From assembly GCF_002026305.1 (NCBI RefSeq), contig NZ_MVAB01000001.1, positions 744,001-808,000 of the forward strand: a stretch of 64,000 nucleotides of DNA, read 5' to 3'. The notes below the pieces were generated by a model that saw only the letters and a program-made list of their open reading frames with translations, ran no database searches and was not told the origin of the DNA. How positions within the stretch are numbered: position 1 is the first letter of the stretch; each line of letters begins with the position of its first letter. Origin of the DNA: Vagococcus martis (GTDB lineage: Bacteria > Bacillota > Bacilli > Lactobacillales > Vagococcaceae). This document shows, piece by piece, positions 17,552 to 26,780 of the stretch. The position numbers were made by a program, and so were the translations under genes.

Positions 17552-17695
17552 AAAATCCTCCTTTTTTCGAATCCCCTTTCATAATAAGTGATTTTTATCA
17601 CAATTTCAACCGTTTTTATCATTTTGTTATAAAATCGTTATAAAAACCTCTCAATATTAAAGGAAATATTCCCAAAATATTAAGAGGCATTATAT

Positions 17696-18649
17696 CTAAT
17701 ATATTTTATATTCAGCTACGATTGTTTTTATTTCTTGGAATATCTCTTCGACTTCATCCATGTCTTTTGCATTTGCTCCACTAGCTAAGGGATGTCCACC
17801 ACCATGATGTCGCTTAGCAATTCCATTGATGACTGGTCCTTTACTTCTTAAACGTACTCTGAAGAACCCTTCAGGTTGTTCAACAAAAATGGCCCATGAT
17901 AAAATGCCACGAATTTTACCAGGTAATGGAATAATCGCTGGTGTTTCTGAGTCCACCACATCAAATTCTTTTAACGCATCTTGTGTTAACACAACCATTG
18001 CTGCACCATTTTCATCAGATATCATATTCTCATAGACGTAACCTGATAAACGTGAAATTTTCTCATCGACTTCATCCATGTATCGACTTAATTTCGCTGC
18101 GTCAAACGAATAACTCAACAAGTGACTAGCAACAAGTAGTGTATGTGACGTTGTCGCAGGATATAAAAATCGGCCTGTATCACCAATAATTCCCGCATAA
18201 AGTAGTCTTGCAGCATTGTCTGTCATCACTAAAGAGTCTTTATTTGCTTCATAAAAATCATAAATCATTTCACTTGTACTACTTGCATGGGTATTTACCC
18301 ATGATAAATCGCCATATGGTTCATCATCTGGATGGTGATCGATTTTAATTAATTTCTGTCCTAAAGCATATTGTTCGCCACTAATTCTTGGAGCGTTTGC
18401 TGTATCTGTGACAATAACTAACGCGTCTTTATATAACTCATCACTGACCTCGTCCATCGTCACAAGGTAATCTAAATCGTTGACAGGTCCACCAACTAAA
18501 TAAATCTTTTTTTCTGGAAAACTTGCCTTTAACATATCTCCTAATCCACCTTGAGATCCTAATGCATCTGGATCTGGACTTTGATGACGATGAATCATAA
18601 TCGTGTCATATTTTTTTATCTCTTTTAAAATTTCTTGCCCAATAGCCAT
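17696..18649 (-). CDS. nrnA: DHH/DHHA1 phosphoesterase (NrnA-like)
   Basis: The 317-residue protein has the DHH motifs SPDPDALGSQ (residues 24-33), VTDTANAPR and KIDHHPDDE (Asp104-His105-His106), and the C-terminal DHHA1 signature GGGHPLASGA at about 283. Proteins of this size degrade short oligoribonucleotides and dephosphorylate pAp, using manganese. Some relatives cleave pApA from c-di-AMP turnover. It lies 10 bp after the CBS/HotDog gene, an arrangement widely kept in Firmicutes. Confidence 0.88.
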   Translation of the reverse strand: MAIGQEILKEIKKYDTIMIHRHQSPDPDALGSQGGLGDMLKASFPEKKIYLVGGPVNDLDYLVTMDEVSDELYKDALVIVTDTANAPRISGEQYALGQKLIKIDHHPDDEPYGDLSWVNTHASSTSEMIYDFYEANKDSLVMTDNAARLLYAGIIGDTGRFLYPATTSHTLLVASHLLSYSFDAAKLSRYMDEVDEKISRLSGYVYENMISDENGAAMVVLTQDALKEFDVVDSETPAIIPLPGKIRGILSWAIFVEQPEGFFRVRLRSKGPVINGIAKRHHGGGHPLASGANAKDMDEVEEIFQEIKTIVAEYKIY

Positions 18650-18659
18650 TTTTTTCCTC

Positions 18660-19982
18660 CTAAATTGGATCCATTAACTGACAGACAGCAATCGCTTTTG
18701 CTGACACGATGTTGTCTTTATAGACACTTACTTCTACTTTACCAGAACGTCGACCCACTTCTATTACTTGTGTTCTAATTTCAATTTCACTATCCATTTG
18801 AATCAACTTAAAATAATACAAACTACTTTGTTCAATGATAGAATGAAAATTATATCGAGAGAGCATCGTTGAACGCACAACGCTAGATATGATTTGATTT
18901 AATACGCCAAAAGACAACGTCCCTAAATTATTCACCATTTGAGGTGTGACTTCAAATGTAAAAACAGCATCACCATTTTGAGGCATCTCTTTTTCTACAA
19001 TTTGATTGGTTATATGATCAGTTAATTTATGTGCTGCTTGCGGCTGTTTTTGTGCCATTTGAACTGTCCGCATGACGTCTTGTCTCGATATAATACCGAC
19101 TAACGTCAAATCATCTTCAACAACTGGTATAATCTCCAAACCATCCCAGATCATTTGATGTCCAATACTTGCAACACTCATATGAGATTTCGCATGTCTC
19201 GGGTCTTTGGTCATTGCTTTTTCAATTGATTGTGTTAAAGACTTATCACCCACATCTTTAGCTGTTACCATTCCAACTAATCGTTTAGACTTATTAACCA
19301 CTGGAAAACGTGTATAACCTGTTTTTTCCACTAGCTTGAAATAATCTTCAACCGTATCTTTTGTCATCATGTAACTTGTCTCACTCTCAGGTGTTTGGAT
19401 ATCTTCAACCAACACAATATCTTTTTTAATCATCTGATCACTAATTGCACGGTTAATCATCGTACCAACTGTAAAAGTATCATGTGCTGTTCTTAATATC
19501 GGCATTTCTACTTTATCAGCCAAGTTCATGATGTCTTGACTCACTTCAAATCCACCAGTAAGTAACACAGCAGCCCCATGAGTTAAAGCTAAACGCTGTA
19601 CCCCTTCCCTATCCCCAACAATCATTAAGGCTCCTGGTGTGATGTAGCGCAACATACTTTTTTCCGTCATAGCACCAATAATAAACTTATCCAAAGGTTT
19701 TTTCAGCCCTTTTTTACCTGCCAAAACATCACCTTCAATAATTTTAACAATTTCTTTAAAGGTTAAATTTTTTATGTTTTCTTTTATTTTTTTCTCAATT
19801 CTAATGGTTCCAACACGTTGAATCGTTGATACAAGACCAACATTTTCTGCTTCTTTAATTGCTCTGTAAGCTGTTCCTTCACTTACGCCTAACATTTTAG
19901 CAATGCCTCGAACAGAAATTTTATCCCCAACAGGCAATGACTCAATATGTGCTAATATTTGATCATGCTTTGTCATGCTCAT
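18660..19982 (-). CDS. HTH-DRTGG-CBS-HotDog regulator (YtoI-like)
   Basis: The 440-residue protein shows four parts in order: an N-terminal winged helix (about 5-65, ISVRGIAKMLGVSEGTAYRAIKEA), a DRTGG domain (about 75-180, LTHGAAVLLTGGFEV), two CBS domains (about 185-310, typically adenine-nucleotide sensors), and a HotDog thioesterase-like domain (about 330-440). This is the layout of Bacillus YtoI, whose ligand is unknown. It heads the operon with the NrnA-like gene. Confidence 0.85.
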   Translation of the reverse strand: MSMTKHDQILAHIESLPVGDKISVRGIAKMLGVSEGTAYRAIKEAENVGLVSTIQRVGTIRIEKKIKENIKNLTFKEIVKIIEGDVLAGKKGLKKPLDKFIIGAMTEKSMLRYITPGALMIVGDREGVQRLALTHGAAVLLTGGFEVSQDIMNLADKVEMPILRTAHDTFTVGTMINRAISDQMIKKDIVLVEDIQTPESETSYMMTKDTVEDYFKLVEKTGYTRFPVVNKSKRLVGMVTAKDVGDKSLTQSIEKAMTKDPRHAKSHMSVASIGHQMIWDGLEIIPVVEDDLTLVGIISRQDVMRTVQMAQKQPQAAHKLTDHITNQIVEKEMPQNGDAVFTFEVTPQMVNNLGTLSFGVLNQIISSVVRSTMLSRYNFHSIIEQSSLYYFKLIQMDSEIEIRTQVIEVGRRSGKVEVSVYKDNIVSAKAIAVCQLMDPI

Positions 19983-20145
19983 AGGTTACACCCTTTTACT
20001 TTCTCATTGTTATAGTTTGTCGAAAAATCTGTATTAATACAAATTCTTTTGTAATGTTTATATTCTATCATACAACGTGGTAAAAATACATTTGAATGAT
20101 ATAACAGAAAATAAATAACTTGTTTTTCATAAAATTATTTCTATA

Positions 20146-20176
20146 ACAAAAAACACTTCAAACATTTTTGAAGTGC
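20146..20176 (-). terminator. Terminator of RNase J2 gene
   Basis: On the minus strand a 9-bp perfect stem (20175-20167 with 20162-20154) is followed by six T, ten bases beyond the stop of the ribonuclease gene. Confidence 0.85.
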
Positions 20177-20185
20177 TAAAACTTT

Positions 20186-21859
20186 TTATTTTCTTTTTTG
20201 ACTTGATTCCATAATAACTGGCAAAATCACGGGACGACGTTTTGTTTGCTCATATAAATAGCGACTTAACTGGTCTCTTATCTCTTGCTTCAACACACCC
20301 CAGTCAAAATCTTGTTTTTCAAGATTTTCTAGGACGACTGTCTCAACAATATCGCCACTTTCTTTCATCAAATTATTACTTGATTTCATGTAAACAAACC
20401 CACGTGACGTGATTCTAGCTGGAGAAATAATTTTTTTCTCGCGACGATTAATCGTAATGGCTGCGATAATAATACCATCTTCAGATAAAATTTTTCTATC
20501 TCTTAAGACAATATTTCCAATGTCTCCTACACCGAGCCCATCTATCAAGATATTTTCGACTTCAATAGAACCTGTCATTCTCAATCTACCTGTTTCAAAT
20601 TCTAAAACATCTCCTTTACCTAAGATAAAGATGTTTTTAAATGGAATACCTACTTGATTTGCCAATTCAGCATGTTTAGCTAACACTCTGTATTCCCCTT
20701 GAATAGGGATAAAGAACGTTGGTTTCATTAAGTTTAGCATCAATTTTAAATCATTTTGGTTAGCATGACCTGAAACTTTCACTGTATCTGAAATAGTTTG
20801 GACTGTTCCACCTGCGCGATAAACCATGTCTTCTGTTTTGGCTACCATTGTTTCAACAGCAGTTGATGGTGTTGTGGTGATGTAGATTAGGTCGCCTTCT
20901 GTTATACGGATAAAACGGTGACGTCCACTCGCCATTTTTTGTAATGTGTTTAACGGCTCACCCATACGACCAGTTTCCAAAATAACCAATTCATGTGGTT
21001 CTTTATGTTTCATTTGTTTTTCTGTAATAATTAATTCATCATTTGGTAATGTTAGTTTTCCTAGACGAATCGCTGTACGAACAATTTGCTCAACATCTTT
21101 TCCAGTTAGCACAACAAATCGCTCACTTAAATAAGCTGCGTCAAATACTTGTTGGATGCGTTGCAAATTACTTGCCACACTAGCCACAATAATGCGACCT
21201 TCCCAATATCTAAATGTATCGACTACCTCATCAGCCACTTCATTTTCAGAAGCAGATAATATATTACTCTCAGCGTTAGTTGAGTCACTTAGTAAAGCTA
21301 ATACACCTTTTTTACCAATCTCTGCTAATCTAGCAAAATCTGTTTGGTACATTGGACTTGCACTTTGATCAAACTTGAAATCCCCTGTATATACGATTTG
21401 CCCTTCTCCAGTTGTCAACACAATTCCCATAGAGTCTGGAACAGTATGTGTTGTTCTAAAGAAGCTCACTTCTGATTTGCTGAATTCAATAATTGTGTTT
21501 TCATCAATCACGTGGAAATCATCAAAATCTTTTGTGTTAGGATAATTTTTTACATTAATTTTAGCTAGTTCAATTGTTAATTCAGACCCAAATACTGGTA
21601 CTGAAACTTTTTCTAATAGATAAGGTAAGGCCCCGATAGCGTCTGCATGTCCGTGACTTAGAAATACTCCGGCAATCTTATCTTGACGTTCAACTAAATA
21701 AGAAAAATCAGGGATTACCATATCAATTCCTAATTGTTCATTTTCTGGGTATTTCAACCCACAATCTAGTACAAAAATTTCTTCCTCAATTTCTGCTATA
21801 TAGATACTTTTCCCGTTTTCTCTAACTCCTCCTAAAGGAATTATTTTTACTTCACTCAC
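20186..21859 (-). CDS. rnjB: Ribonuclease J2
   Basis: The 557-residue protein is a metallo-beta-lactamase/beta-CASP ribonuclease with a KH-like C-terminus. The metal motif reads SHGHADAIGALPY (His69, His71, Asp73), with Ala74 where RNase J1 has histidine. That degenerate motif is characteristic of the J2 subunit, which partners J1 and has weak activity of its own. Other motifs kept are SDSTNAE, YTGDFKFD and SGHANQND. It takes part in mRNA decay and rRNA maturation. The 21860-22096 gap upstream shows no gene. Confidence 0.92.
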   Translation of the reverse strand: MSEVKIIPLGGVRENGKSIYIAEIEEEIFVLDCGLKYPENEQLGIDMVIPDFSYLVERQDKIAGVFLSHGHADAIGALPYLLEKVSVPVFGSELTIELAKINVKNYPNTKDFDDFHVIDENTIIEFSKSEVSFFRTTHTVPDSMGIVLTTGEGQIVYTGDFKFDQSASPMYQTDFARLAEIGKKGVLALLSDSTNAESNILSASENEVADEVVDTFRYWEGRIIVASVASNLQRIQQVFDAAYLSERFVVLTGKDVEQIVRTAIRLGKLTLPNDELIITEKQMKHKEPHELVILETGRMGEPLNTLQKMASGRHRFIRITEGDLIYITTTPSTAVETMVAKTEDMVYRAGGTVQTISDTVKVSGHANQNDLKLMLNLMKPTFFIPIQGEYRVLAKHAELANQVGIPFKNIFILGKGDVLEFETGRLRMTGSIEVENILIDGLGVGDIGNIVLRDRKILSEDGIIIAAITINRREKKIISPARITSRGFVYMKSSNNLMKESGDIVETVVLENLEKQDFDWGVLKQEIRDQLSRYLYEQTKRRPVILPVIMESSQKRK

Positions 21860-22096
21860 TAATTCTCCACCTCAATTATGCTATATAATTCTTTATATAT
21901 AGCTCTTTCATTATTTTTCTTGTTCACGATCTATATTTATCAATAACCTGTTACAAAATAATTGCTTACCTGTCACTCACACGAATTATTTCAACTTGAT
22001 AAATTTTACACGTCTTAAGTTGATACCATTTTATCATAAAAAACAAAAAATTTCTGTAAGATATACTTTCTCTCTCATTTATTATGAAAATACTAA

Positions 22097-23539
22097 TTAC
22101 TCTTCAATCTGTTTATTCCATTGAGTGATGATATCTTTAAATTTTATGATAAATAAATCAATTTGTTTTGTCGTTAGTCGCGAGACATTTACTCGACAGC
22201 TTTGCATTTCTTTACTCATCACAAATCCTGGTAATACAGCAATAGAGTCGTTAATTAACAAACGCCAATCCTCTTTTGTCAGCGTGCGTTTGGTATAGGT
22301 CAACCATATATAATAGCCACCTTTTGGCATCGTGTAATCAAGACTAGAACTTAATTCTTTTTTGATGGCCTCAATAAAATATCTCATTCTCTTTTCTAGA
22401 GTCTGACGTAATACCATCAATTTTTCAGAAAACTCTGAATCTGAAATAGCATATGATGCCATGACTTGAGGAAAAATATTTAACTGGGTTTCATATTCAT
22501 CTCTTAGCTTTGCAACTTCATCCAGCACATAAACAGGTGCTTCAATCCATCCTAATTGCATTCTACTACCTAGTATTTTCGATAACGACCCAATGTAGAT
22601 AACTAATTGAGGAGATAATTCTTTAAGTAACGGTATTCTACTAGGTGTTTCATAAGCTAACTGGCCAAATACATCATCTTCAATAATTGGAATGCGATAT
22701 AGCTCACACAATGCTATTAATTTTTTTCGTCTAGTCAAACTCATCGTGGTACCTGTTGGATTTTGAAAGTTCGGATTAGTTAAGACAAGTTGGATACTCT
22801 CTTTTTTTATCGCATCCTCCAACTCATTCACACATAAACCATCTTTATCAATCGGTATTCTAACCACTTTAATCGACATGGCATTTAAAACAGAAATGCC
22901 ATTAAAAAAAGACGGATCTTCCAATGCCACAGTATCTCCTGGTTTTAGTAAAGATTGGATTAGTAATACTAAGCTTTGTTGTCCACCAGCTGTTAACATG
23001 ATTTCTTCGATTTTTGGTTCATACGAATACATTTTGCCTACCAATGTCGCAATATTTTTTCGAAGTGGCTTATATCCAAGTCTAGACACTTCTACAGATA
23101 AAAATGATTGCCAATTTACATTAGGCAAACTGATATTAGGAATTAAATTATAAGGTAACTCACCACTATAAGCATCTAATACACTTGACGTATCCGTTTT
23201 TATCATCTCTTCCACTTTTGTCATATAATCATTTTGTTGATAATTTTGATAATTAAACTGAATTCGTTCTCTCAAATGATTAACCGTCTGTGCTTCTGAC
23301 TGGCCAATAACATACGTTCCACTACTCGCTCTTTTTTCGACAAACCCTTCAGCATTTAACTCATCATAAGCTCTTACAACTGTACTGCGATTGACACCTA
23401 GTTGATTAGCTAACTCTCTTTCTGATGGTAGTCTAAAATTTTCGTACAGACTACCTGCATCAATTTGAGAAATCAATTGATTCATAATTTGTCGATACAA
23501 TGGCGTATTGGTTTCTCTTTCTAATATAATATTCACCAT
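22097..23539 (-). CDS. MocR/PdxR-type GntR regulator with aminotransferase domain
   Basis: The likely start is the ATG at 23539 (or GTG at 23536, which is better spaced from AGAGGTG), giving about 480 residues. An N-terminal GntR winged helix (LPSERELANQLGVNRSTVVRAYDEL) is fused to a fold-type I aminotransferase domain, with TNPNFQNPTGT and the PLP-lysine segment YIGSLSKILGSRMQLGW. Such fusions sense pyridoxal phosphate. It is divergent from a B6 kinase and an ECF S component, so it is very likely a PdxR-like controller of B6 salvage. A perfect palindrome lies in the shared promoter region. Confidence 0.88.
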   Translation of the reverse strand: MVNIILERETNTPLYRQIMNQLISQIDAGSLYENFRLPSERELANQLGVNRSTVVRAYDELNAEGFVEKRASSGTYVIGQSEAQTVNHLRERIQFNYQNYQQNDYMTKVEEMIKTDTSSVLDAYSGELPYNLIPNISLPNVNWQSFLSVEVSRLGYKPLRKNIATLVGKMYSYEPKIEEIMLTAGGQQSLVLLIQSLLKPGDTVALEDPSFFNGISVLNAMSIKVVRIPIDKDGLCVNELEDAIKKESIQLVLTNPNFQNPTGTTMSLTRRKKLIALCELYRIPIIEDDVFGQLAYETPSRIPLLKELSPQLVIYIGSLSKILGSRMQLGWIEAPVYVLDEVAKLRDEYETQLNIFPQVMASYAISDSEFSEKLMVLRQTLEKRMRYFIEAIKKELSSSLDYTMPKGGYYIWLTYTKRTLTKEDWRLLINDSIAVLPGFVMSKEMQSCRVNVSRLTTKQIDLFIIKFKDIITQWNKQIEE

Positions 23540-23565
23540 CTCACCTCTTTGTATCAGTATATCAT

Positions 23566-23585
23566 AAATTGGATGGGTCCAATTT
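23566..23585. promoter_or_regulatory. Palindromic operator in B6 regulator-kinase intergenic region
   Basis: AAATTGGA (23566-23573) and TCCAATTT (23578-23585) form a perfect inverted repeat around TGGG. On the minus strand it overlaps a plausible -35 (TTGGAC) of the regulator gene, with TATACT 15 bp on. It is a candidate binding site for the MocR-type regulator. Confidence 0.6.
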
Positions 23586-23657
23586 TTTTTAATTGGCTCT
23601 AGGCTTTTAAAATCAACATGGTACACTTTACTAAAACATCAACAAGGAGTGTTCACT

Positions 23658-24485
23658 ATGGTAAAAAAAATATTAACCGTTGCTGGCTCTGATGCAGGAG
23701 GCGGCGCAGGGATTCAAGCAGATTTAAAAACATTTGAAGAATATGGGACATTTGGGATAAGCAGTATCACCAGTATTTTAACCGTTGATCCCAAAACAAA
23801 AAAACCATCCATTTACCCAATCCCGATTGATATCGTGGAAAAAGAACTCGATACTGCCTTTTCTGGTGGTGCTCTTGACGCATTAAAAATCGGGCTATTA
23901 GGTAGTTTACCAGTCATTGATTTACTCGAACATTATTTAGTCAAAGTAAATCAAAAAAATATCGTTTTAGATCCTGTGATGGCTGTTAAAACAAATAAAG
24001 ATGTGTTACAACCTGAATTGGTCAATGGCATGATAAAAAAATTGATGCCTTTAGCAGATATTGTGACACCAAACCTTGTCGAAGCCTGTATATTGTCTGA
24101 TATACCGGCAATCGAAACAGAAGAAGACATGACAAAAGCTGCTAAAAAAATTTTCGACCTTGGACCAAAATCTGTCATCATCAAAGGTGGTGCTCGTTTT
24201 AAAGGAGACGTTGCAACAGATTTATTTTATGATGGTAAACAGCTTTTGTTTATCCACGAAGACAAGTTGGATACTGTTACAAACCACGGAGCTGGATGCT
24301 CCTTTGCAGCAGCTATTACTGCAGGACTTGCAAAAGGCTTAACCCTTGAATCAAGTGTTAAGTTAGCGAAAAAATATGTAACAAGTGCAATAAAACATGG
24401 CCTATATTTAAATGACTTTACAGGATATGTTTGGCATGGTGCCTTTTTAGAGGCAACAAATAGAATGACTTTAGGAGATGATTAG
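23658..24485 (+). CDS. pdxK: Pyridoxine/pyridoxal (or HMP) kinase
   Basis: The 275-residue protein belongs to the ribokinase-like PdxK/ThiD group: N-terminal GSDAGGGAGIQADLKTF, a central TPNLVEA strand, and anion-hole NHGAGCSFAAA with the catalytic aspartate position taken by this loop's neighbour. AAGGAG precedes the ATG at 23658. Sequence alone cannot separate pyridoxal kinase from HMP kinase. The divergent MocR regulator and the overlapping ECF S component favour vitamin B6 salvage, and no thiamine genes are near. Confidence 0.85.
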   Translation: MVKKILTVAGSDAGGGAGIQADLKTFEEYGTFGISSITSILTVDPKTKKPSIYPIPIDIVEKELDTAFSGGALDALKIGLLGSLPVIDLLEHYLVKVNQKNIVLDPVMAVKTNKDVLQPELVNGMIKKLMPLADIVTPNLVEACILSDIPAIETEEDMTKAAKKIFDLGPKSVIIKGGARFKGDVATDLFYDGKQLLFIHEDKLDTVTNHGAGCSFAAAITAGLAKGLTLESSVKLAKKYVTSAIKHGLYLNDFTGYVWHGAFLEATNRMTLGDD

Positions 24486-24486
24486 T

Positions 24487-25035
24487 ATGACTAGTACAAG
24501 ATGGAGTATAAAAGAAACCACATTAATGGGATTATTCGCGGCTTTAACGGTTGTTGGGACAAGTATTCGTGTCCCACTACCAGCCCTTGTAGGAAATCCA
24601 TTTTTTCACTTTGGCTTACCGATTTTATCGTTAGCAGTGTTAACGCTAGGCTTTTTTAAAGGATCTTTGGCCGGTGGAATTGGTTTTGCTATTTTTGATA
24701 TTTTAAATGGATTTGCCGCTGAAGCACCTTATTTCGTGTTAGAAAGTTTTGTCGTTGGTGCTGCTCTTAGTTTGGCTTATTCACGACTTCAAAAATATGA
24801 CGACAACGTTTGGTTTATTCCAACGATTATGTTTTTTGCAGCTATCGCTAAAATCATCATGACTTTTCTAAAAAATTTAGTCATTCAACTCATGATGGGA
24901 AATACGTTTGGCGTGTCTGCTTTTGCCAGTTTTTCAACACTTTATATTACTGTTATTAACGCTATTGCCGCCATTATTATTGTGTCATTACTTTATAAGC
25001 CGGTAAAAGCTCTTACAAGTAAAATGTTGTACTAA
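24487..25035 (+). CDS. ECF transporter S component (probable pyridoxine, PdxU-like)
   Basis: From the ATG at 24487 (AGGAG nine bases upstream) the product is 182 residues with about six membrane helices, typical of an ECF S component. It starts one base after the kinase stop. No ECF ATPase or T component lies in the window, so it would share the general module. The substrate, pyridoxine or a relative, is inferred from the kinase and the MocR regulator. Confidence 0.8.
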   Translation: MTSTRWSIKETTLMGLFAALTVVGTSIRVPLPALVGNPFFHFGLPILSLAVLTLGFFKGSLAGGIGFAIFDILNGFAAEAPYFVLESFVVGAALSLAYSRLQKYDDNVWFIPTIMFFAAIAKIIMTFLKNLVIQLMMGNTFGVSAFASFSTLYITVINAIAAIIIVSLLYKPVKALTSKMLY

Positions 25036-25037
25036 AT

Positions 25038-25068
25038 AAAAAAGTTGCCCTAATCGGCAACTTTTTTT
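25038..25068. terminator. Bidirectional terminator
   Basis: A 12-bp stem (25038-25049 with 25056-25067) flanked by A and T runs ends both the S-component gene and the convergent NhaC gene. Confidence 0.85.
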
Positions 25069-26429
25069 GTGTATCTTACTCCAATTCCTGTTAGGGCACT
25101 TACTATAGAAAATACTGGTGACAATAAACTAAAGAAAACAAACGGCATATAACTCATTGTTGGTACGCCAAATGTATTAGCAACAAAACTTCCGGCAATC
25201 CCCCAAGGAACTAAGTAATTGATTACCGTTCCTCCATCTTCGAGCGTTCGACTCAACACAACTGGGTCTAAATCCATTTTTTTATAAACATCTTTAAAAG
25301 CATTTCCTGGTAAAATTACTGATAACAATTGTTCCCCGATAAAAATATTTACCCCAATACTAGATAACAAACTCACAATAATTAATTGTTTTGGTGAATG
25401 AAGTTTTTTCGCTACAGCTTCAATCACTGTTGTCACTAACCCAATTCGCATCAAAATACCACCAAGTGATAAGGTTAAAATAATCAATAACACTGTAAAC
25501 GTCATGCTGTTAATCCCACCACGCGTTAGTAACATGTCCACTTGTTCATTCCCTGTTTTAGAAACAAACCCATTTTCAATGACACTGGCTAAATTAGCCA
25601 AATCAACTGAACCTTGTTGGAAAATAATCATCACAACTGCCACTACCACATTTAATAAAATCGTCATGATCGCTGGAAGTTTTTTCCACGCACAGATTAG
25701 CATGAGTAGAATTGGAACAAGCGACCATAAAGATATATGAAAATGGGTTTCCAATACTTGTGTCACTTCTTTAACATGTGTCAATTCTGCTGTCTCATCA
25801 GATTTTCCAATCACTGTGAATAAAATCAACGACACTAAAAAGGCTGGAATTGTTGACCACATCATATTTTTTATATGGTCAAATAAATCTGCTTCAACCA
25901 CAGCTGAAGCTAAATTAGTTGATTCAGACAGTGGCGACATCTTATCACCAAAAATCGCTCCTGAAGCTATTGCTCCAACAATTAAAGGAGGGTTTAACCC
26001 CAGTGTCACACCAATTCCAAAAAAAGCAATACCGATAGTCGACATGACGGTAAAGGCACTCCCAACGGCACTCCCGACAATAGCACAAACAAGAAAAACA
26101 GATGGAATAAACCACTTCACACTTAATAATTTAAATCCTATTACCATAATGGTTGGGATGATACCAGCTTGTATCCAGACGGCTATAAGTGCGCCAACAA
26201 GTAAAAAGATAAAAATTGGAATAATTCCCGGTTTTAAGCCACTTACAATGCCTTCGTTGACCCACTCTAATGGCATTTTTCTCATTACCATGTAGCCAAT
26301 TGTCAACGCAACCGCAAATAATATCACCACATTAGGTGACAATTTAAACACAATAACGCCTAATGAAATACAACATAAAATAATTAATAACACAACACTT
26401 GCTTCTAACAAGCCAATCTTTTTCTTCAT
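25050..26429 (-). CDS. NhaC-family transporter under T-box control
   Basis: The start at 26429 follows AGAGG and gives 459 residues; an in-frame ATG at 26447 lies upstream of that site. About 11-12 membrane helices and the motifs GAIASGAIFGDKMSPLSES and LEDGGTVINYLVPWG mark the NhaC antiporter family. A full T-box leader precedes the gene, which is the sign of an amino-acid transporter rather than a housekeeping Na+/H+ antiporter. The specifier triplet I favour is UAC, so tyrosine uptake is the best guess. Confidence 0.82.
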   Translation of the reverse strand: MKKKIGLLEASVVLLIILCCISLGVIVFKLSPNVVILFAVALTIGYMVMRKMPLEWVNEGIVSGLKPGIIPIFIFLLVGALIAVWIQAGIIPTIMVIGFKLLSVKWFIPSVFLVCAIVGSAVGSAFTVMSTIGIAFFGIGVTLGLNPPLIVGAIASGAIFGDKMSPLSESTNLASAVVEADLFDHIKNMMWSTIPAFLVSLILFTVIGKSDETAELTHVKEVTQVLETHFHISLWSLVPILLMLICAWKKLPAIMTILLNVVVAVVMIIFQQGSVDLANLASVIENGFVSKTGNEQVDMLLTRGGINSMTFTVLLIILTLSLGGILMRIGLVTTVIEAVAKKLHSPKQLIIVSLLSSIGVNIFIGEQLLSVILPGNAFKDVYKKMDLDPVVLSRTLEDGGTVINYLVPWGIAGSFVANTFGVPTMSYMPFVFFSLLSPVFSIVSALTGIGVRYTKKVAD

Positions 26430-26527
26430 GATTTTTCCTCTTTTCATTTAATAAATTAGTTAGTTTATTAAATAAAACGATATCGTATCATTCCACCACA
26501 GCTCATCTTCATTCTCCTTTATGCACT

Positions 26528-26753
26528 AAAAAAGTCACCCGTATGCTATTACACATAAGGGCGACTTTTTCGCGGTACCACCTTAATTTAAAGATAATAT
26601 ATCTATCTTCATCTCTTAATTTATTATTTAATTATCTATCATTTTAAGTGTAATTCGGAAAAATAAGTTGGTTCGATTTTCAGCTACCATCGACTTTCTA
26701 AACACAGTTCTTATTCCCTACTGGCAAAAAATGTAAAACTTTTATTCATACTA
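26528..26753 (-). ncRNA. T-box riboswitch leader (probable tyrosine)
   Basis: On the minus strand the T-box core AAGGTGGTACCGCG (26584-26571) is followed by a terminator stem with a long T run (26570-26528). Upstream lies a long stem I region with an AGUA/GAA specifier-loop pattern. Reading that loop, the triplet after GAAU is UAC (26652-26650), followed by A, which fits a tyrosine codon; UUA (leucine) one base earlier is the alternative. The leader controls the NhaC-type gene. Confidence 0.88.
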
Positions 26754-26776
26754 TCGAGTTATTGAATAAAAGTCAA
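26748..26776 (-). promoter_or_regulatory. Promoter of T-box leader
   Basis: TTGACT (26776-26771) and TAGTAT (26753-26748) are separated by 17 bp on the minus strand, directly ahead of the T-box leader. Confidence 0.75.
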
Positions 26777-26780
26777 CCCT

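Noticed and set aside
25816-26295. 159-codon plus-strand frame
   Set aside because: Antisense shadow of the NhaC-type gene; composition mirrors its membrane helices.
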